DNA from: an uncultured Lachnospiraceae bacterium
GTDB taxonomy: Bacteria; Bacillota; Clostridia; Lachnospirales; Lachnospiraceae
DNA length: 50,788 nt
Reading direction: 5' to 3'
Assembly: GCA_900318375.1 (NCBI GenBank)
Contig: ONKG01000021.1
Coordinates: 1 to 50,788, forward strand
Numbering within the stretch: position 1 is the stretch's first letter; every line of letters begins with the position of its first letter. Shown piece by piece: positions 24,517 to 34,000 of the stretch. The position numbers and the translations under genes are program-made. The notes under the pieces were generated by a model. That model was not told the origin of the DNA. It ran no database searches and worked only from the letters and a program-made list of their open reading frames with translations.

Positions 24517-26118
24517 ATGGAACTGCAGTTTATTGGAGCGGCTCATGAAGTGACGGGAAGCTGTCATTTTTTACAGGTGGGAAACAAAAACATTCTGATT
24601 GACTGCGGAATGCGGCAGGGGGGTATGAAGTATGAGAACGTGCCTCTTCCGGTCGTTGCGTCCAAAATCGACTTTGTGATCGTGACTCATGCCCATATCG
24701 ATCATACCGGCATGCTGCCCAAACTCTACAAGGATGGATTCCGGGGGCAGGTTGTCGCGACGGAAGCGACCGCAAGTCTGTGTGATATCATGCTCCGCGA
24801 CTCCGCGCATATCCAGACGATGGAGGCGGAGTGGAGAAATAAAAAAGAGAAGCGCAGCGGCAATGAGGAGCCCTTTGAGGCAATCTATACCATGGAGGAC
24901 GCCCTCAATCTGATCCGTCTGCTCTCGCCTTATTCCTACGGGAAGGTCTATACACTCTGCGACGGTGTGCGCTTCCGTTTTACCGATATCGGACACCTTC
25001 TGGGATCCGCCAGTGTGGAGCTGTGGCTCACCGAGGGACGCACGGAGAAAAAGATTGTTTTTTCCGGAGATATCGGCAACAAGGATCAGCCTCTTCTCAA
25101 GGATCCCGCGCCCACGGATTCTGCGGATTATGTGGTGATGGAGTCCACCTACGGAGACCGCCTGCACGAGGGAGACTGGGCACCGCCCGTCAGCGAACTT
25201 GCCGAGATTCTCAAAAATACTTTTGCCAGAGGCGGAAATGTGGTCATTCCTTCCTTTGCGGTGGGCAGGACCCAGGTCATGCTCTACTATCTGCGCCAGA
25301 TCAAGCAGAATGATATGGTACCCGGCTTTAAAAACTTTCCTGTCTATGTCGACAGCCCGCTGGCGGTAGAGGCGACAGAGATTTTCCTGGAGAATGAAGA
25401 CAAGTGCTTCGACGAGGAGGCAATGGCTCTGATTCATCAGGGAGTCAACCCCATCACCTTCCCGGGCCTCAGGCTGACGATCTCCACAGAGGAGTCCAAG
25501 GCCATTCTCGAGGACTACGAGCCCAAGGTCATTATCAGTGCGTCCGGCATGTGTGATGCGGGCCGTATCAAGCACCATCTGAAGCATAATCTCTGGAGAC
25601 AGGACAGCACCATTCTTTTCGTCGGCTATCAGGCCGCAGGGTCTCCGGGAAAAAGGATCCTGGAAGGCGCGGAGGAGATCAAGCTTTTCGGTGAGCCGGT
25701 GGCAGTGAAAGCAAAGATTGAGAGCCTGAAGAGCCTCTCCGGACATGCGGATAAAAACGGGCTGCTTGAGTGGATCGGCGCTTTCAAGGAGAAACCCCGT
25801 CAGGTCTTTGTCGTCCACGGAGATGACGAGGTGGCGTCGGAATTTGCCATGACACTCAGTGACAAGGGCTATTCCGCCATGGCGCCCTTCAGCGGCACCC
25901 GCTTTGACCTGGCGACAGGCAAATTCATCGAGATCACCAAGGGTGTCCTGCTCTCGAAGGCAGCCAAAGCCCGCATGGTTTCCGATTCCTATACAAAGCT
26001 GAAACTGACATCCAAAAAGCTTCAGGAGATGATCGAGGAGAGCACAGGGCTTCCCAACAAGGACCTGGAGAAATTTGCGAAAGATATAGAGAAACTTATA
26101 GAAAAATACCGCACTTGA
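24517..26118 (+). CDS. Beta-CASP metallo-beta-lactamase ribonuclease-like protein
   Basis: A 533-residue MBL-fold hydrolase with the beta-CASP and RNA-specificity motifs (COG1236, CPSF-like). His58, His60, Asp62 and His63 form the HAHIDH zinc motif. FTDIGHLLGSASVEL, FSGDIGN, the beta-CASP motif region VIPSFAVGRTQ, IISASGMCDAGRIKHHL and SGHADKNGL also fit. Relatives process RNA as endo- or exonucleases. The C-terminal ~60 residues are a Lys/Glu-rich helical extension. GGAGAAAGT lies before ATG 24517. Stand-alone in this window. Confidence 0.88.
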   Translation: MELQFIGAAHEVTGSCHFLQVGNKNILIDCGMRQGGMKYENVPLPVVASKIDFVIVTHAHIDHTGMLPKLYKDGFRGQVVATEATASLCDIMLRDSAHIQTMEAEWRNKKEKRSGNEEPFEAIYTMEDALNLIRLLSPYSYGKVYTLCDGVRFRFTDIGHLLGSASVELWLTEGRTEKKIVFSGDIGNKDQPLLKDPAPTDSADYVVMESTYGDRLHEGDWAPPVSELAEILKNTFARGGNVVIPSFAVGRTQVMLYYLRQIKQNDMVPGFKNFPVYVDSPLAVEATEIFLENEDKCFDEEAMALIHQGVNPITFPGLRLTISTEESKAILEDYEPKVIISASGMCDAGRIKHHLKHNLWRQDSTILFVGYQAAGSPGKRILEGAEEIKLFGEPVAVKAKIESLKSLSGHADKNGLLEWIGAFKEKPRQVFVVHGDDEVASEFAMTLSDKGYSAMAPFSGTRFDLATGKFIEITKGVLLSKAAKARMVSDSYTKLKLTSKKLQEMIEESTGLPNKDLEKFAKDIEKLIEKYRT

Positions 26119-26215
26119 ATCTGCCAGAAAACGCAGCCTGTCACCGGGCGTGGATCAGGTGCAGGATTATATTTTTTAAATATCCTTTATAAAATAATGA
26201 GGAGAACTGATTTTT

Positions 26216-26710
26216 ATGAATCTGATCGCAGCAGTGGACCGTAACTGGGCCATTGGAAACAAGGGGCAGCTTCTTGTCCGCATCCCGAATGACCACAAGA
26301 TGTTCCGTCAGGAGACAATGGACAAGGTAATTGTCTACGGACGAAAGACTCTGGAGACATTTCCGCTCTCCCAGCCCCTGGACAGACGTGTGAACATTAT
26401 TTTGTCGAAAAATCCCGATCTCCGGGTGCGTCATGCGCAGGTCGTCCACAGTGTGGAGGAACTTCTGGAAGTCTGCAGGGCTTATGACAGCAATGACATT
26501 TACATCATCGGAGGCGCCAGCGTTTACAGCCAGCTTCTGCCTTACTGTGATACTGCACACATCACTAAGATCGATTATGCCTATGAGGCGGACGCCTTTT
26601 TTCCCAATCTGGATGAAGACCCGGAATGGGAGATCACTGCGGACAGCGACGAGATGACCTATTTTGACATTGCCTATCAGTTTGTGAAGTACGAGCGAAG
26701 GAAGGATTGA
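26216..26710 (+). CDS. folA: Dihydrofolate reductase
   Basis: A 164-residue enzyme reducing dihydrofolate to tetrahydrofolate with NADPH. Seen: the start MNLIAAVDRNWAIGNKGQLL, catalytic Asp in RIPNDHKMF, the NADPH loop VIVYGRKTLETF, IIGGASVYSQLLPYCD and a beta-rich end. The usual LPW after the Met20-loop Gly reads LLVR, so drug- and substrate-facing details differ from common DHFRs. GAGGAG precedes ATG 26216. No thyA is adjacent; instead a lipoprotein gene starts 2 bp after the stop. Confidence 0.92.
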   Translation: MNLIAAVDRNWAIGNKGQLLVRIPNDHKMFRQETMDKVIVYGRKTLETFPLSQPLDRRVNIILSKNPDLRVRHAQVVHSVEELLEVCRAYDSNDIYIIGGASVYSQLLPYCDTAHITKIDYAYEADAFFPNLDEDPEWEITADSDEMTYFDIAYQFVKYERRKD

Positions 26711-26712
26711 AT

Positions 26713-27423
26713 TTGAAGAACAGAAGAATTATCATGGCAGCACTGTGCGCGCTGCTGTGTGCGGCTTTTCTGGCAGGCTGCGGACGCTCTCTGATCATAA
26801 CGACCGGCTTCGGCAGGGGAGAGGTTTTCCGGATCGGCTCGGAAAGATGCAGGATTTCCGAGGTCCGGGTTTATCTGCTGGATCTGCAGAAGAAAAACGA
26901 GAGACTGTTTCAGGATGCCATCTGGGAGAGTGAGAGCAGTGCGGAGCTGAAGGAAGCCGTCAAAGAGCAGGCCCTGTCACAGATCACCCGGGTCAAGTCC
27001 CTCAATCAGATCGCAGTCAAAAGAAATGTCATGCTGACGGATTTTGAGAAGAGGCAGGCAGAGGAGGCCGAGCACAACTATTATGCCGCCCTGTCCCCCG
27101 AGGAGATCAAGTACATCAATCTCGATGAAAAAAATCTTCAGAGGATGTTTCAGGAATATGCTCTGGCCTATAAGACCTGGGTAAGCCTGGGAGATAATGC
27201 TGAGCAGATCTACAGTGAATTCTGCGAGAAGACGCAGTGCGACCTCAACACAAAATACTGGCAGACGGTCGGCCTGAAAAAGATTGAAGGCGATCCGCAA
27301 GCCCCGGGGTTTGCCGAGTGTTATGAGGCGATCTTCGGCAGTGAAGGAGAGGACAGCGCCTCGGGCAGTACATCTGAGGAAGCAGCCGAAGAAGAGGAAG
27401 AAGAGCCGGCAGAACAGGAGTAA
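26713..27423 (+). CDS. Lipoprotein with SurA/PrsA-like N-terminal region and no PPIase domain
   Basis: A 236-residue predicted lipoprotein. The signal peptide ends in LAGC (Cys23). The mature part has a beta start (VFRIGSERCRISEVRVYLLDLQ) and a long helical section with AVKRNVMLTDFEKRQAEEA and YINLDEKNLQRMFQEYAL, like the chaperone helices of SurA/PrsA proteins. It then ends in a Glu-rich tail, with no parvulin domain. I chose TTG 26713, 6 bp after GAAGGA, not the TTG at 26707, which touches that site. Two bp separate it from folA, so they are co-transcribed. It may be an extracytoplasmic folding helper. Confidence 0.72.
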   Translation: MKNRRIIMAALCALLCAAFLAGCGRSLIITTGFGRGEVFRIGSERCRISEVRVYLLDLQKKNERLFQDAIWESESSAELKEAVKEQALSQITRVKSLNQIAVKRNVMLTDFEKRQAEEAEHNYYAALSPEEIKYINLDEKNLQRMFQEYALAYKTWVSLGDNAEQIYSEFCEKTQCDLNTKYWQTVGLKKIEGDPQAPGFAECYEAIFGSEGEDSASGSTSEEAAEEEEEEPAEQE

Positions 27424-27542
27424 GAGAATGCCGATGCATCATTTATTGCTGCGGGCTTTGTGCTGTGAGACGTCCGAAGCTTCCTGTGACTGCATTCGGG
27501 ATTGTCTGAACTGATGCAAAGAAAGGATACGCTGGTACTGAC

Positions 27543-28325
27543 GTGATTAAAATGATTACTGCGCTCGCAGGCGCAGCAGGACTTTTTGTATTCATCCTCC
27601 CGGTCTTTACCGGGAGGATACTTAATATAGGGAACATGACAGGGATCCTGGTGAGCCTGTGTCTTTTGCTTTATCAGGCCAGGCAGAGTCAGATTCATGC
27701 CCTGGCCGTGAGGAACTGGAAAGCGGGAGGGCTGAGGTGCGGCCTTCTTATCCTGACGGGCACCGCTCTGGCAGCGATCGTTCTGACAGCCCTTGTCCTC
27801 ACCTTTATGATCGTGCGCGCTGCCCTGACCCGGCCGGCCCCCCATGCCAATGTCATTGTCCTCGGCTGCGAAGTGAGGGGGGAAAGGCCCTCCAGAATGC
27901 TGACCGGCCGTATGGACGCCGCGGTCGACTATCTGCTGGAACATCCCGATGTATATTGTGTGTGCTCGGGCGGAAAAGGGGAGAATGAGACGATCTCCGA
28001 GGCGGAATGCATGTTTCGTTACATGAGTGCCCGGGGCATTTCTCCGGAGCGTCTGATCAAAGAGGACCGGTCCACCTCCACCCGGGAGAACCTTTTGTTC
28101 TCCGTAGGCAGGCTGGAGGAGGCGGGGCTTTTGAGTACTTCCGGAGACGGCGGCGGGACGCAGATTGCCGTCGTCACCAATGAATTCCATGCCTGCCGCG
28201 CCCACCTCATCGCGAAAAAACTCGGCTTTCGTGCAGGCACTGTTTCGGCGCCCTCGCCCTGGTGGCTTCTGCCGACCTTCTATGTCCGTGAGCTTTACGG
28301 ATTGCTGTATCAGATTTTCCTGTGA
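27543..28325 (+). CDS. YdcF/ElyC-like DUF218 membrane protein
   Basis: A 260-residue protein with three to four N-terminal membrane spans (about 1-95) and a DUF218 domain (about 100-260). The latter has VIVLGCEVRGERPSRMLTGR, CSGGKGENETISEAE, IKEDRSTSTRENLLF and VVTNEFHACRAHLIA. DUF218 proteins (YdcF, SanA, ElyC) affect cell envelope assembly, but their chemistry is unproven. The start is uncertain: GTG 27543 lies 15 bp after GAAAGGAT, and ATG 27552 is an alternative. Confidence 0.78.
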   Translation: MIKMITALAGAAGLFVFILPVFTGRILNIGNMTGILVSLCLLLYQARQSQIHALAVRNWKAGGLRCGLLILTGTALAAIVLTALVLTFMIVRAALTRPAPHANVIVLGCEVRGERPSRMLTGRMDAAVDYLLEHPDVYCVCSGGKGENETISEAECMFRYMSARGISPERLIKEDRSTSTRENLLFSVGRLEEAGLLSTSGDGGGTQIAVVTNEFHACRAHLIAKKLGFRAGTVSAPSPWWLLPTFYVRELYGLLYQIFL

Positions 28326-28492
28326 GTTTAACAAGGGAGCGGAGATAGAGAACTGCTCTGTTTCCTGAAGATGTGTCCCTGCCTCTGCAGATGCCTTACC
28401 GTTTTTAACGGATAATGGTTACGCTCCAAAGGATAGAAATACTTGTATGTCATCTGCAGAGGGTACACACCGATGCTGACCCGGCAGTGTTG

Positions 28493-28519
28493 TTAGCACT
28501 CAATATCATTGAGTGCTAA
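28493..28519. promoter_or_regulatory. CIRCE operator (HrcA-binding site)
   Basis: TTAGCACTC (28493-28501), a 9-bp spacer and GAGTGCTAA (28511-28519) make a perfect CIRCE element. It lies 8 bp upstream of the htpG -35 box. In most Firmicutes CIRCE controls groESL and hrcA-dnaK; its presence at htpG suggests HrcA heat-shock control of this gene. Confidence 0.93.
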
Positions 28520-28526
28520 TTTTTTA

Positions 28527-28555
28527 TTGACAATTGTCTCCGATAAGACTAAAAT
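28527..28555 (+). promoter_or_regulatory. htpG promoter
   Basis: TTGACA (28527-28532), a 17-bp spacer and TAAAAT (28550-28555), directly after the CIRCE element. This predicts a ~140-nt leader before the htpG start at 28700. Confidence 0.85.
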
Positions 28556-28582
28556 CTTCTTTGTTTAATGGTACGGTTTTTT

Positions 28583-28672
28583 CGGTGAAGAGAAGGCGCG
28601 AGGGGACCCGGAGACTTGCAGGTTCGGAGACAGAGAACCGTCCCTTGTCTCCTTGCCGTCTTCCTCTCACCG
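28583..28672 (+). promoter_or_regulatory. Structured htpG leader with nested inverted repeats
   Basis: CGGTGAAGAG near 28583 pairs imperfectly with CCTCTCACCG ending at 28672. Inside, GGAGACA (28626-28632) pairs with TGTCTCC (28646-28652). The minus strand reads AAGGGACGGTTC in the loop, a word shared with the 82-bp palindrome at 41277. This may be an old repeat insertion now forming the 5' leader, or a regulatory RNA fold. Confidence 0.5.
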
Positions 28673-28699
28673 GAAGTGATATTAGATGGAGGTTTTATT

Positions 28700-30832
28700 A
28701 TGGCAATGGAAAGAGGACCCTTATCAATCAACAGTGAAAATATGTTCCCGATCATTAAGAAGTGGCTGTATTCGGACCATGATATTTTTTACAGGGAACT
28801 GATTTCCAACGGCTGTGATGCCATCACAAAGCTGAAAAAGCTGGATATGATGGGGGATTACGAGCTGCCGGAAGGCTACAAGGCAAGGATCGATATCGAG
28901 GTCGATCCTCAGGAGAAGACCATCAAGGTCACTGACAACGGCCTCGGCATGACGGCCGATGAGGTCAAGGAGTATATCAACAACATCGCTTTCTCCGGTG
29001 CGGAAGCTTTTATGGAGAAGTATAAGGACAAGGCCAGCGATGACCAGATCATCGGTCATTTCGGACTGGGCTTCTACAGTGCTTTCATGGTGGCGGAGCT
29101 GGTGGAGATCGACACTCTGTCCTACCAGGACGGTGCCAAGGCCGTGCACTGGGAGTGCGACGGCGGCAGTACCTTTGCCATGGATGACGGTGACAGGAAA
29201 GCCATCGGAACGACCGTTACCCTGCATCTGTCCGAGGACTGTGTGGAGTTCTCCAACTACTACCGCGCGCAGGAAGTCATCGAAAAGTACTGCTCCTTCA
29301 TGCCCATCGAGATTTATCTTTCCGAGCATGACACCAAGATGACAGAGACCATCAATGAGTCCGAGCGCAGACCTGATGACGTGGTCATCGAAGTCATCGA
29401 GCCCGCCAAGAAGCCCGAAACCGAAAAGAAAGAGGGCGAAGACGCTGCGGACGGGGAAGCTGAAGAAAAGCGACTCAAGATCCGCCGCCGCCCCATCCTG
29501 TGCAATGACCCTCATCCGCTCTGGGCCAAGACACCCAAGGACTGCACAGATGATGAATATAAGGAGTTTTACCGCAAGGTTTTCCACGATTACAAGGAGC
29601 CTCTGTTCTGGATCCACCTGAACATGGATTATCCTTTCAATCTCAAAGGTATCCTCTACTTCCCCAGGATCAACCTGGAGTATGAGTCTGCAGAGGGCGT
29701 GATCAAGCTTTACAACAGTCAGGTTTTCATCGCCGACAACATCAAGGAGGTCATTCCCGAGTTCCTGATGCTGCTCAAGGGCGTCATCGACTGCCCCGAC
29801 CTGCCTCTGAACGTCTCCAGAAGTGCTCTTCAGAACGACGGTTTCGCACAGAAGATCTCGGATTATATCTCAAAGAAGGTCGCGGAGAAGCTGGCCGGCA
29901 TGTGCAAGACGGACAAGGAGAACTACGACAAGTACTGGGATGACATCAGCCCCTTCATCAAGTACGGATGCCTGCGCGACGACAAGTTCTGTGAGAAGAT
30001 GACAGATTACATCCTCTTCAAGGATCTGGACGGAAAGTATCACACGCTTCCCGAGGCTCTTGAGATCAACGCCAAAGATGCCGAGACGGAATCCGCCCAG
30101 GACGAGAACGGCGAGAAGGTCGAGGCCGAGGTGGTTTCCGACGGCGACAAGGCCGAAGCAGATGCCGCAAAGGAAGGCGCGGAGGACAAAGAGGAAGAGA
30201 AAAAGGAACGCACCATCTACTACGTGACCGATCCCGAGCAGCAGAGCCAGTATGTCCGTATGTTCCGTGAAAACGACATGCAGGCATTTGTCCTGAGCCA
30301 CAACATCGACCAGCCCTTTATCTCCCAGCTGGAGGCAAAGAACGAGGGAATCCATTTTGCCAGGATCGACGCGGATGTCCAGGATGCCCTCCGCGCGGAC
30401 GGTGAGACCGCCGGAAACGAAGAGCAGACAAAGGAAGACGGCGAGAAGATCGAGAAGATCGTCCGCAAGGCCCTGGACGATGAGAAACTCAAAGTCCAGC
30501 TTGAGACTCTCAAGGACGCAAATGTCTCCTCCATGCTGACCGTGAACGAGCAGACCCGCCGCATGAACGACATGATGAAGATGTATTCCATGAACGGAAT
30601 GGATTTCGGAATGGATAAGATGACCAAAGAGGGCCAGACCCTGATCCTCAATGCGGCGCACCCTCTGGTCAAATATGTCCTGGAGCACGAAGAAGGAGAG
30701 AACACAAAGCTCATCTGCGAGCAGCTCTATGACCTGGCTCTGCTGCAGAACGAGCCCCTGACCGGCGACGCAATGGCGAAATTCGTCACACGCACCAATC
30801 AGATCATGATGTTCCTGACCGGAGAAAAGTGA
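28700..30832 (+). CDS. htpG: Hsp90-family chaperone HtpG
   Basis: A 710-residue cytosolic ATP-driven chaperone. The GHKL ATPase domain shows FYRELISNGCDAI (catalytic Glu, Mg-binding Asn), DNGLGM and IGHFGLGFYSAFMV. NVSRSALQND marks the middle-domain Arg loop, and the C-terminal dimerisation domain is complete. Two acidic, charged inserts stand out: a Glu/Lys-rich linker between N and middle domains (about 235-265), recalling eukaryotic Hsp90, and a second Glu/Ala/Asp-rich segment near 470-510. GGAGG is 7 bp before ATG 28700. It has a CIRCE-bearing promoter and its own terminator at 30869, so it is probably monocistronic. Confidence 0.95.
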   Translation: MAMERGPLSINSENMFPIIKKWLYSDHDIFYRELISNGCDAITKLKKLDMMGDYELPEGYKARIDIEVDPQEKTIKVTDNGLGMTADEVKEYINNIAFSGAEAFMEKYKDKASDDQIIGHFGLGFYSAFMVAELVEIDTLSYQDGAKAVHWECDGGSTFAMDDGDRKAIGTTVTLHLSEDCVEFSNYYRAQEVIEKYCSFMPIEIYLSEHDTKMTETINESERRPDDVVIEVIEPAKKPETEKKEGEDAADGEAEEKRLKIRRRPILCNDPHPLWAKTPKDCTDDEYKEFYRKVFHDYKEPLFWIHLNMDYPFNLKGILYFPRINLEYESAEGVIKLYNSQVFIADNIKEVIPEFLMLLKGVIDCPDLPLNVSRSALQNDGFAQKISDYISKKVAEKLAGMCKTDKENYDKYWDDISPFIKYGCLRDDKFCEKMTDYILFKDLDGKYHTLPEALEINAKDAETESAQDENGEKVEAEVVSDGDKAEADAAKEGAEDKEEEKKERTIYYVTDPEQQSQYVRMFRENDMQAFVLSHNIDQPFISQLEAKNEGIHFARIDADVQDALRADGETAGNEEQTKEDGEKIEKIVRKALDDEKLKVQLETLKDANVSSMLTVNEQTRRMNDMMKMYSMNGMDFGMDKMTKEGQTLILNAAHPLVKYVLEHEEGENTKLICEQLYDLALLQNEPLTGDAMAKFVTRTNQIMMFLTGEK

Positions 30833-30868
30833 TAGATTGATAAAGTATTGAAAAAATAATGAAGAGAT

Positions 30869-30933
30869 AGAGAATCCCCCGCAGGCAGACCGGAAATAAA
30901 CGGCGGTCAATGCCTGCCGGGGATTCTCTTTCT
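30869..30933 (+). terminator. htpG terminator
   Basis: AGAGAATCCCC and GCAGGCA (30869-30887) pair with TGCCTGC and GGGGATTCTCT (30911-30929), followed by TTTCT. A long stem with a ~23-nt loop. Confidence 0.85.
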
Positions 30934-31097
30934 GATGAGCACTGACGAATGTCATTAAGTATGTTATAATCCCCTTTGACGGGTCTGTTGACTGCAGAAC
31001 GGATGGATAGATACGGTGCTGCGCAGGATTGCGGAGCACGGCGTCTTTTTTCTGTGTCTGCCGGTGTGAAGTCCCGGAAAGGGGAGTTCTTTTTGCT

Positions 31098-34000
31098 ATG
31101 AGAGATTTTTACACGAAAGAAAATATGCAGGGCGCAGCCTTCCATGTACCGGATGCAGGGCTGTCTTTTGAACCGGCGGAGCTGGTCTTTGAGACGGAGA
31201 CTGACACGGGGCGGGAGGGAGTGATCCGCGTTCGCCATAAGGCCGGAAAACCTGCACGGGGATATGTCTATCCCACGGAGTACTGCATGCGCGGTGTGCG
31301 CGAGCAGTTTGCTCCCGCGGCGGACGGAACCGGCTATATTCGCTGGCAGTTCGATGCCCGCGGAATTGCCCCGGGCAGGATTGTCCAGGGCGCTTTTCGT
31401 GTGATCTCTCCTTATGGCGAATACAGTATTCCCTACACGGTGGAGATTTCCGCAAAGGGAGAACTCCTGCGCAGGAAAAATGCTTCCCGCCTGCAGCCGG
31501 GCAGCGGAATGCAGGGAAAGTCTGCGCAGACAGACGAGGGGAACAGCAGCGGTCCTTCCGGTGTCGATGAGACCGCTTACAGGATCCGCACCAAGGAGGA
31601 CTTTCTCTCTCTGGCGGAGGAGCATTTCGATCAGGCGGCAGCCTTTTTTTACAGCAGCAGGTTTCCGGAGATTCTGACGGAGGAAGAGGACAGGACACTT
31701 TACCGCGGTCTTTCCATGCAGGAGGGGAATCTGCAGAATGTAGAAGAGTTTCTGATCGCCGCCTGCGGAAAAGAAAAAACTGTATTTGAACCGGTTGAAA
31801 AGAGTCTCTTCCTGCAGACGCGGATCAAGGCAGGCCGGACAGAAAGAAGGCTTGCCGGCAGCAGGGCCGAGCGGGCGCTTGAGGCACACAGACAGCGTGT
31901 CCGCAGGAGCGGAATAGGAGGCGGCACCGTCCGGCAGGATACCGCAAGGGAAGAGGATCTGGTCTATATCCCGCTGCAGATCCGTCAGACCGGAACGGGC
32001 TTTATCGGTCCTGTGATCCGGACGGAGGGGAGATTTCTGCCGACAGCACCCTTTGCCGTACCGATGAATGCGGCATCCGGAGCAGGTTCTCCGGCGGGGG
32101 ACACGGAGTCCGACAGATCCGGCAGGGAAGGACAGGGCACAGACAAGTCCCGCTTCATGCTGCAGGAGGACGGCAGGGAAGAAAATGCCTCTGCTTCAGA
32201 TCCCCTTGAAGGCAGCGGTAATACACAGGAAACCGCCAATTTGAGTTCAGAAAAAGAAAAGATCCTCATTGTCCGGATTCCTGTAAACCGCGCGGCCCTG
32301 CATACCGGGCGGAATTTCGGCCGTGTCATTGTGCAGGGACCCTTTAACGAGGCGGCGATCCCGGTGGAGGTGCACTGTCCGGGTTCCACAGTGCAGATGC
32401 GCCGCAGGCAGGGAAAAGAGGTGGAGCTTCTGCAGCTGCAGCTGATGCGCCTGTATGTGGATTTCCGCCTGGAGGAGGAGCACCCGGAGAACTGGTTTTC
32501 ACAGGCTGACCGTCTGATCGATGAGATTGCCCTGCGCAGCCATCGAGATCTGGTGCCGCGCCTGTACGGCGTTCATCTCCTGATCCTGCGCGGTCAGGAT
32601 GCGGAGGCACAGAGAGAGCTGGGACGCATCGCGATCCGATATGCCGGGTCTGATGAGGCTCGCAGCTTTACAGCCCGTTTTACGGGTGAGCAGGAACTGG
32701 CTTACAGCTACCGCCAGTACCTCTACGCCCGCTGCAGGATGGAGGACGCTCAGCTGCGCGGCCGGGTTGTCCGTTTCCTCAGAGGCATATACCGCCAGAC
32801 CGGAGACTGGCGCACAGCCTGGATGCTTCTGGATCTTTCGGAGGAATACGCGCCCGGAACTGCGGCCAGATGGAATTTCCTGCGCCATCAGTTTGAGAGC
32901 GGCTGCAACAGTCCGGTCATCTGGATCGAGGCCTGGGACATGGTGCGCCAGGACCCGCATATCCTTTTGCCCGGGAGCAGTGTACAGGAGCGTTGGGCCA
33001 GGGACGATTTCGGCCTGCATGTGCTCTGGTATGCGGCCCGCAACAGGGTTCTGACCCCCAAAGCCGCAGAGGTCATGATCACCCTCGCGGAGAAAAAGAA
33101 AACATTTTCAAAGCTTCTCTTCAGTGCCCTCGGCGCGGCATATGAGATGTGGAACGAGTCACAGAGAATGAACGAGGATGAGGACGGAACGGCAGCATTT
33201 ATGAAAACACAGATGCTGCGTGCGGTCTGTATTCTGCTTGTGCGCGGCCAGGATCTCTCCCTGCAGGCGCACAAATGGTATACGCGCGCCGTGGAGGCGG
33301 AAATTCCCCTGACCAATCTCGAGGAGAACTGGCATCGCAGCATGCCGGTGGAGGATGCCGCCTACCGGATTCCGGCGGGGCGAAATGCAGTGCTGAGGAC
33401 AACGGCTTCCCGGGCTGTCCGCGCCATACTGGTCTACGATCGATTCCGCGGGGAGCAGACATTCCAGGTGCGCCGTGGGGTATCCTTCCTCTCGGTATAC
33501 GGGGATGCCAACACGATCTTTCTCGAGGATGAAGCCGGAAACCGCTATGCGAAGAGTCTTCCCTATGCGCTCGATGAGAAGCAGGAGCAGAAGGATCCGG
33601 ATGAAATCCCCCAAGATGCCTGCGCGCTGGCGGAGTGGATCGGCTTCGGCTGCCGCGGGCAAGCAGTCCTGAGGACAGTCCCGCAGACAGACGATCCGGC
33701 ATCGGAGAGCTTTGCCAGGGCAGTCGGAAGCCTGCTGGACAGCAAGCTTCTGACGGCGGAAGCGCGCACGGAGCTCCTGCTGATGTGTCTTGCGGACAGC
33801 AAAGGAAAAAGGGACTATCTGCGTTTCTATCTCTCCAAGGCAGATCCCGCCCAGGGAGGCAGCAGGGAGAGGGCAAGGCTTCTTGCCTATCTGGCGGAAG
33901 CGGGGGAATTTGAGAAGGCCATGCGCTGGCTGGTCACATATGGCAGCGAAGGTGTCAGCGCAAAGCTGCAGGGAAGGATCAGTACGGGACTTTCCTGGGA

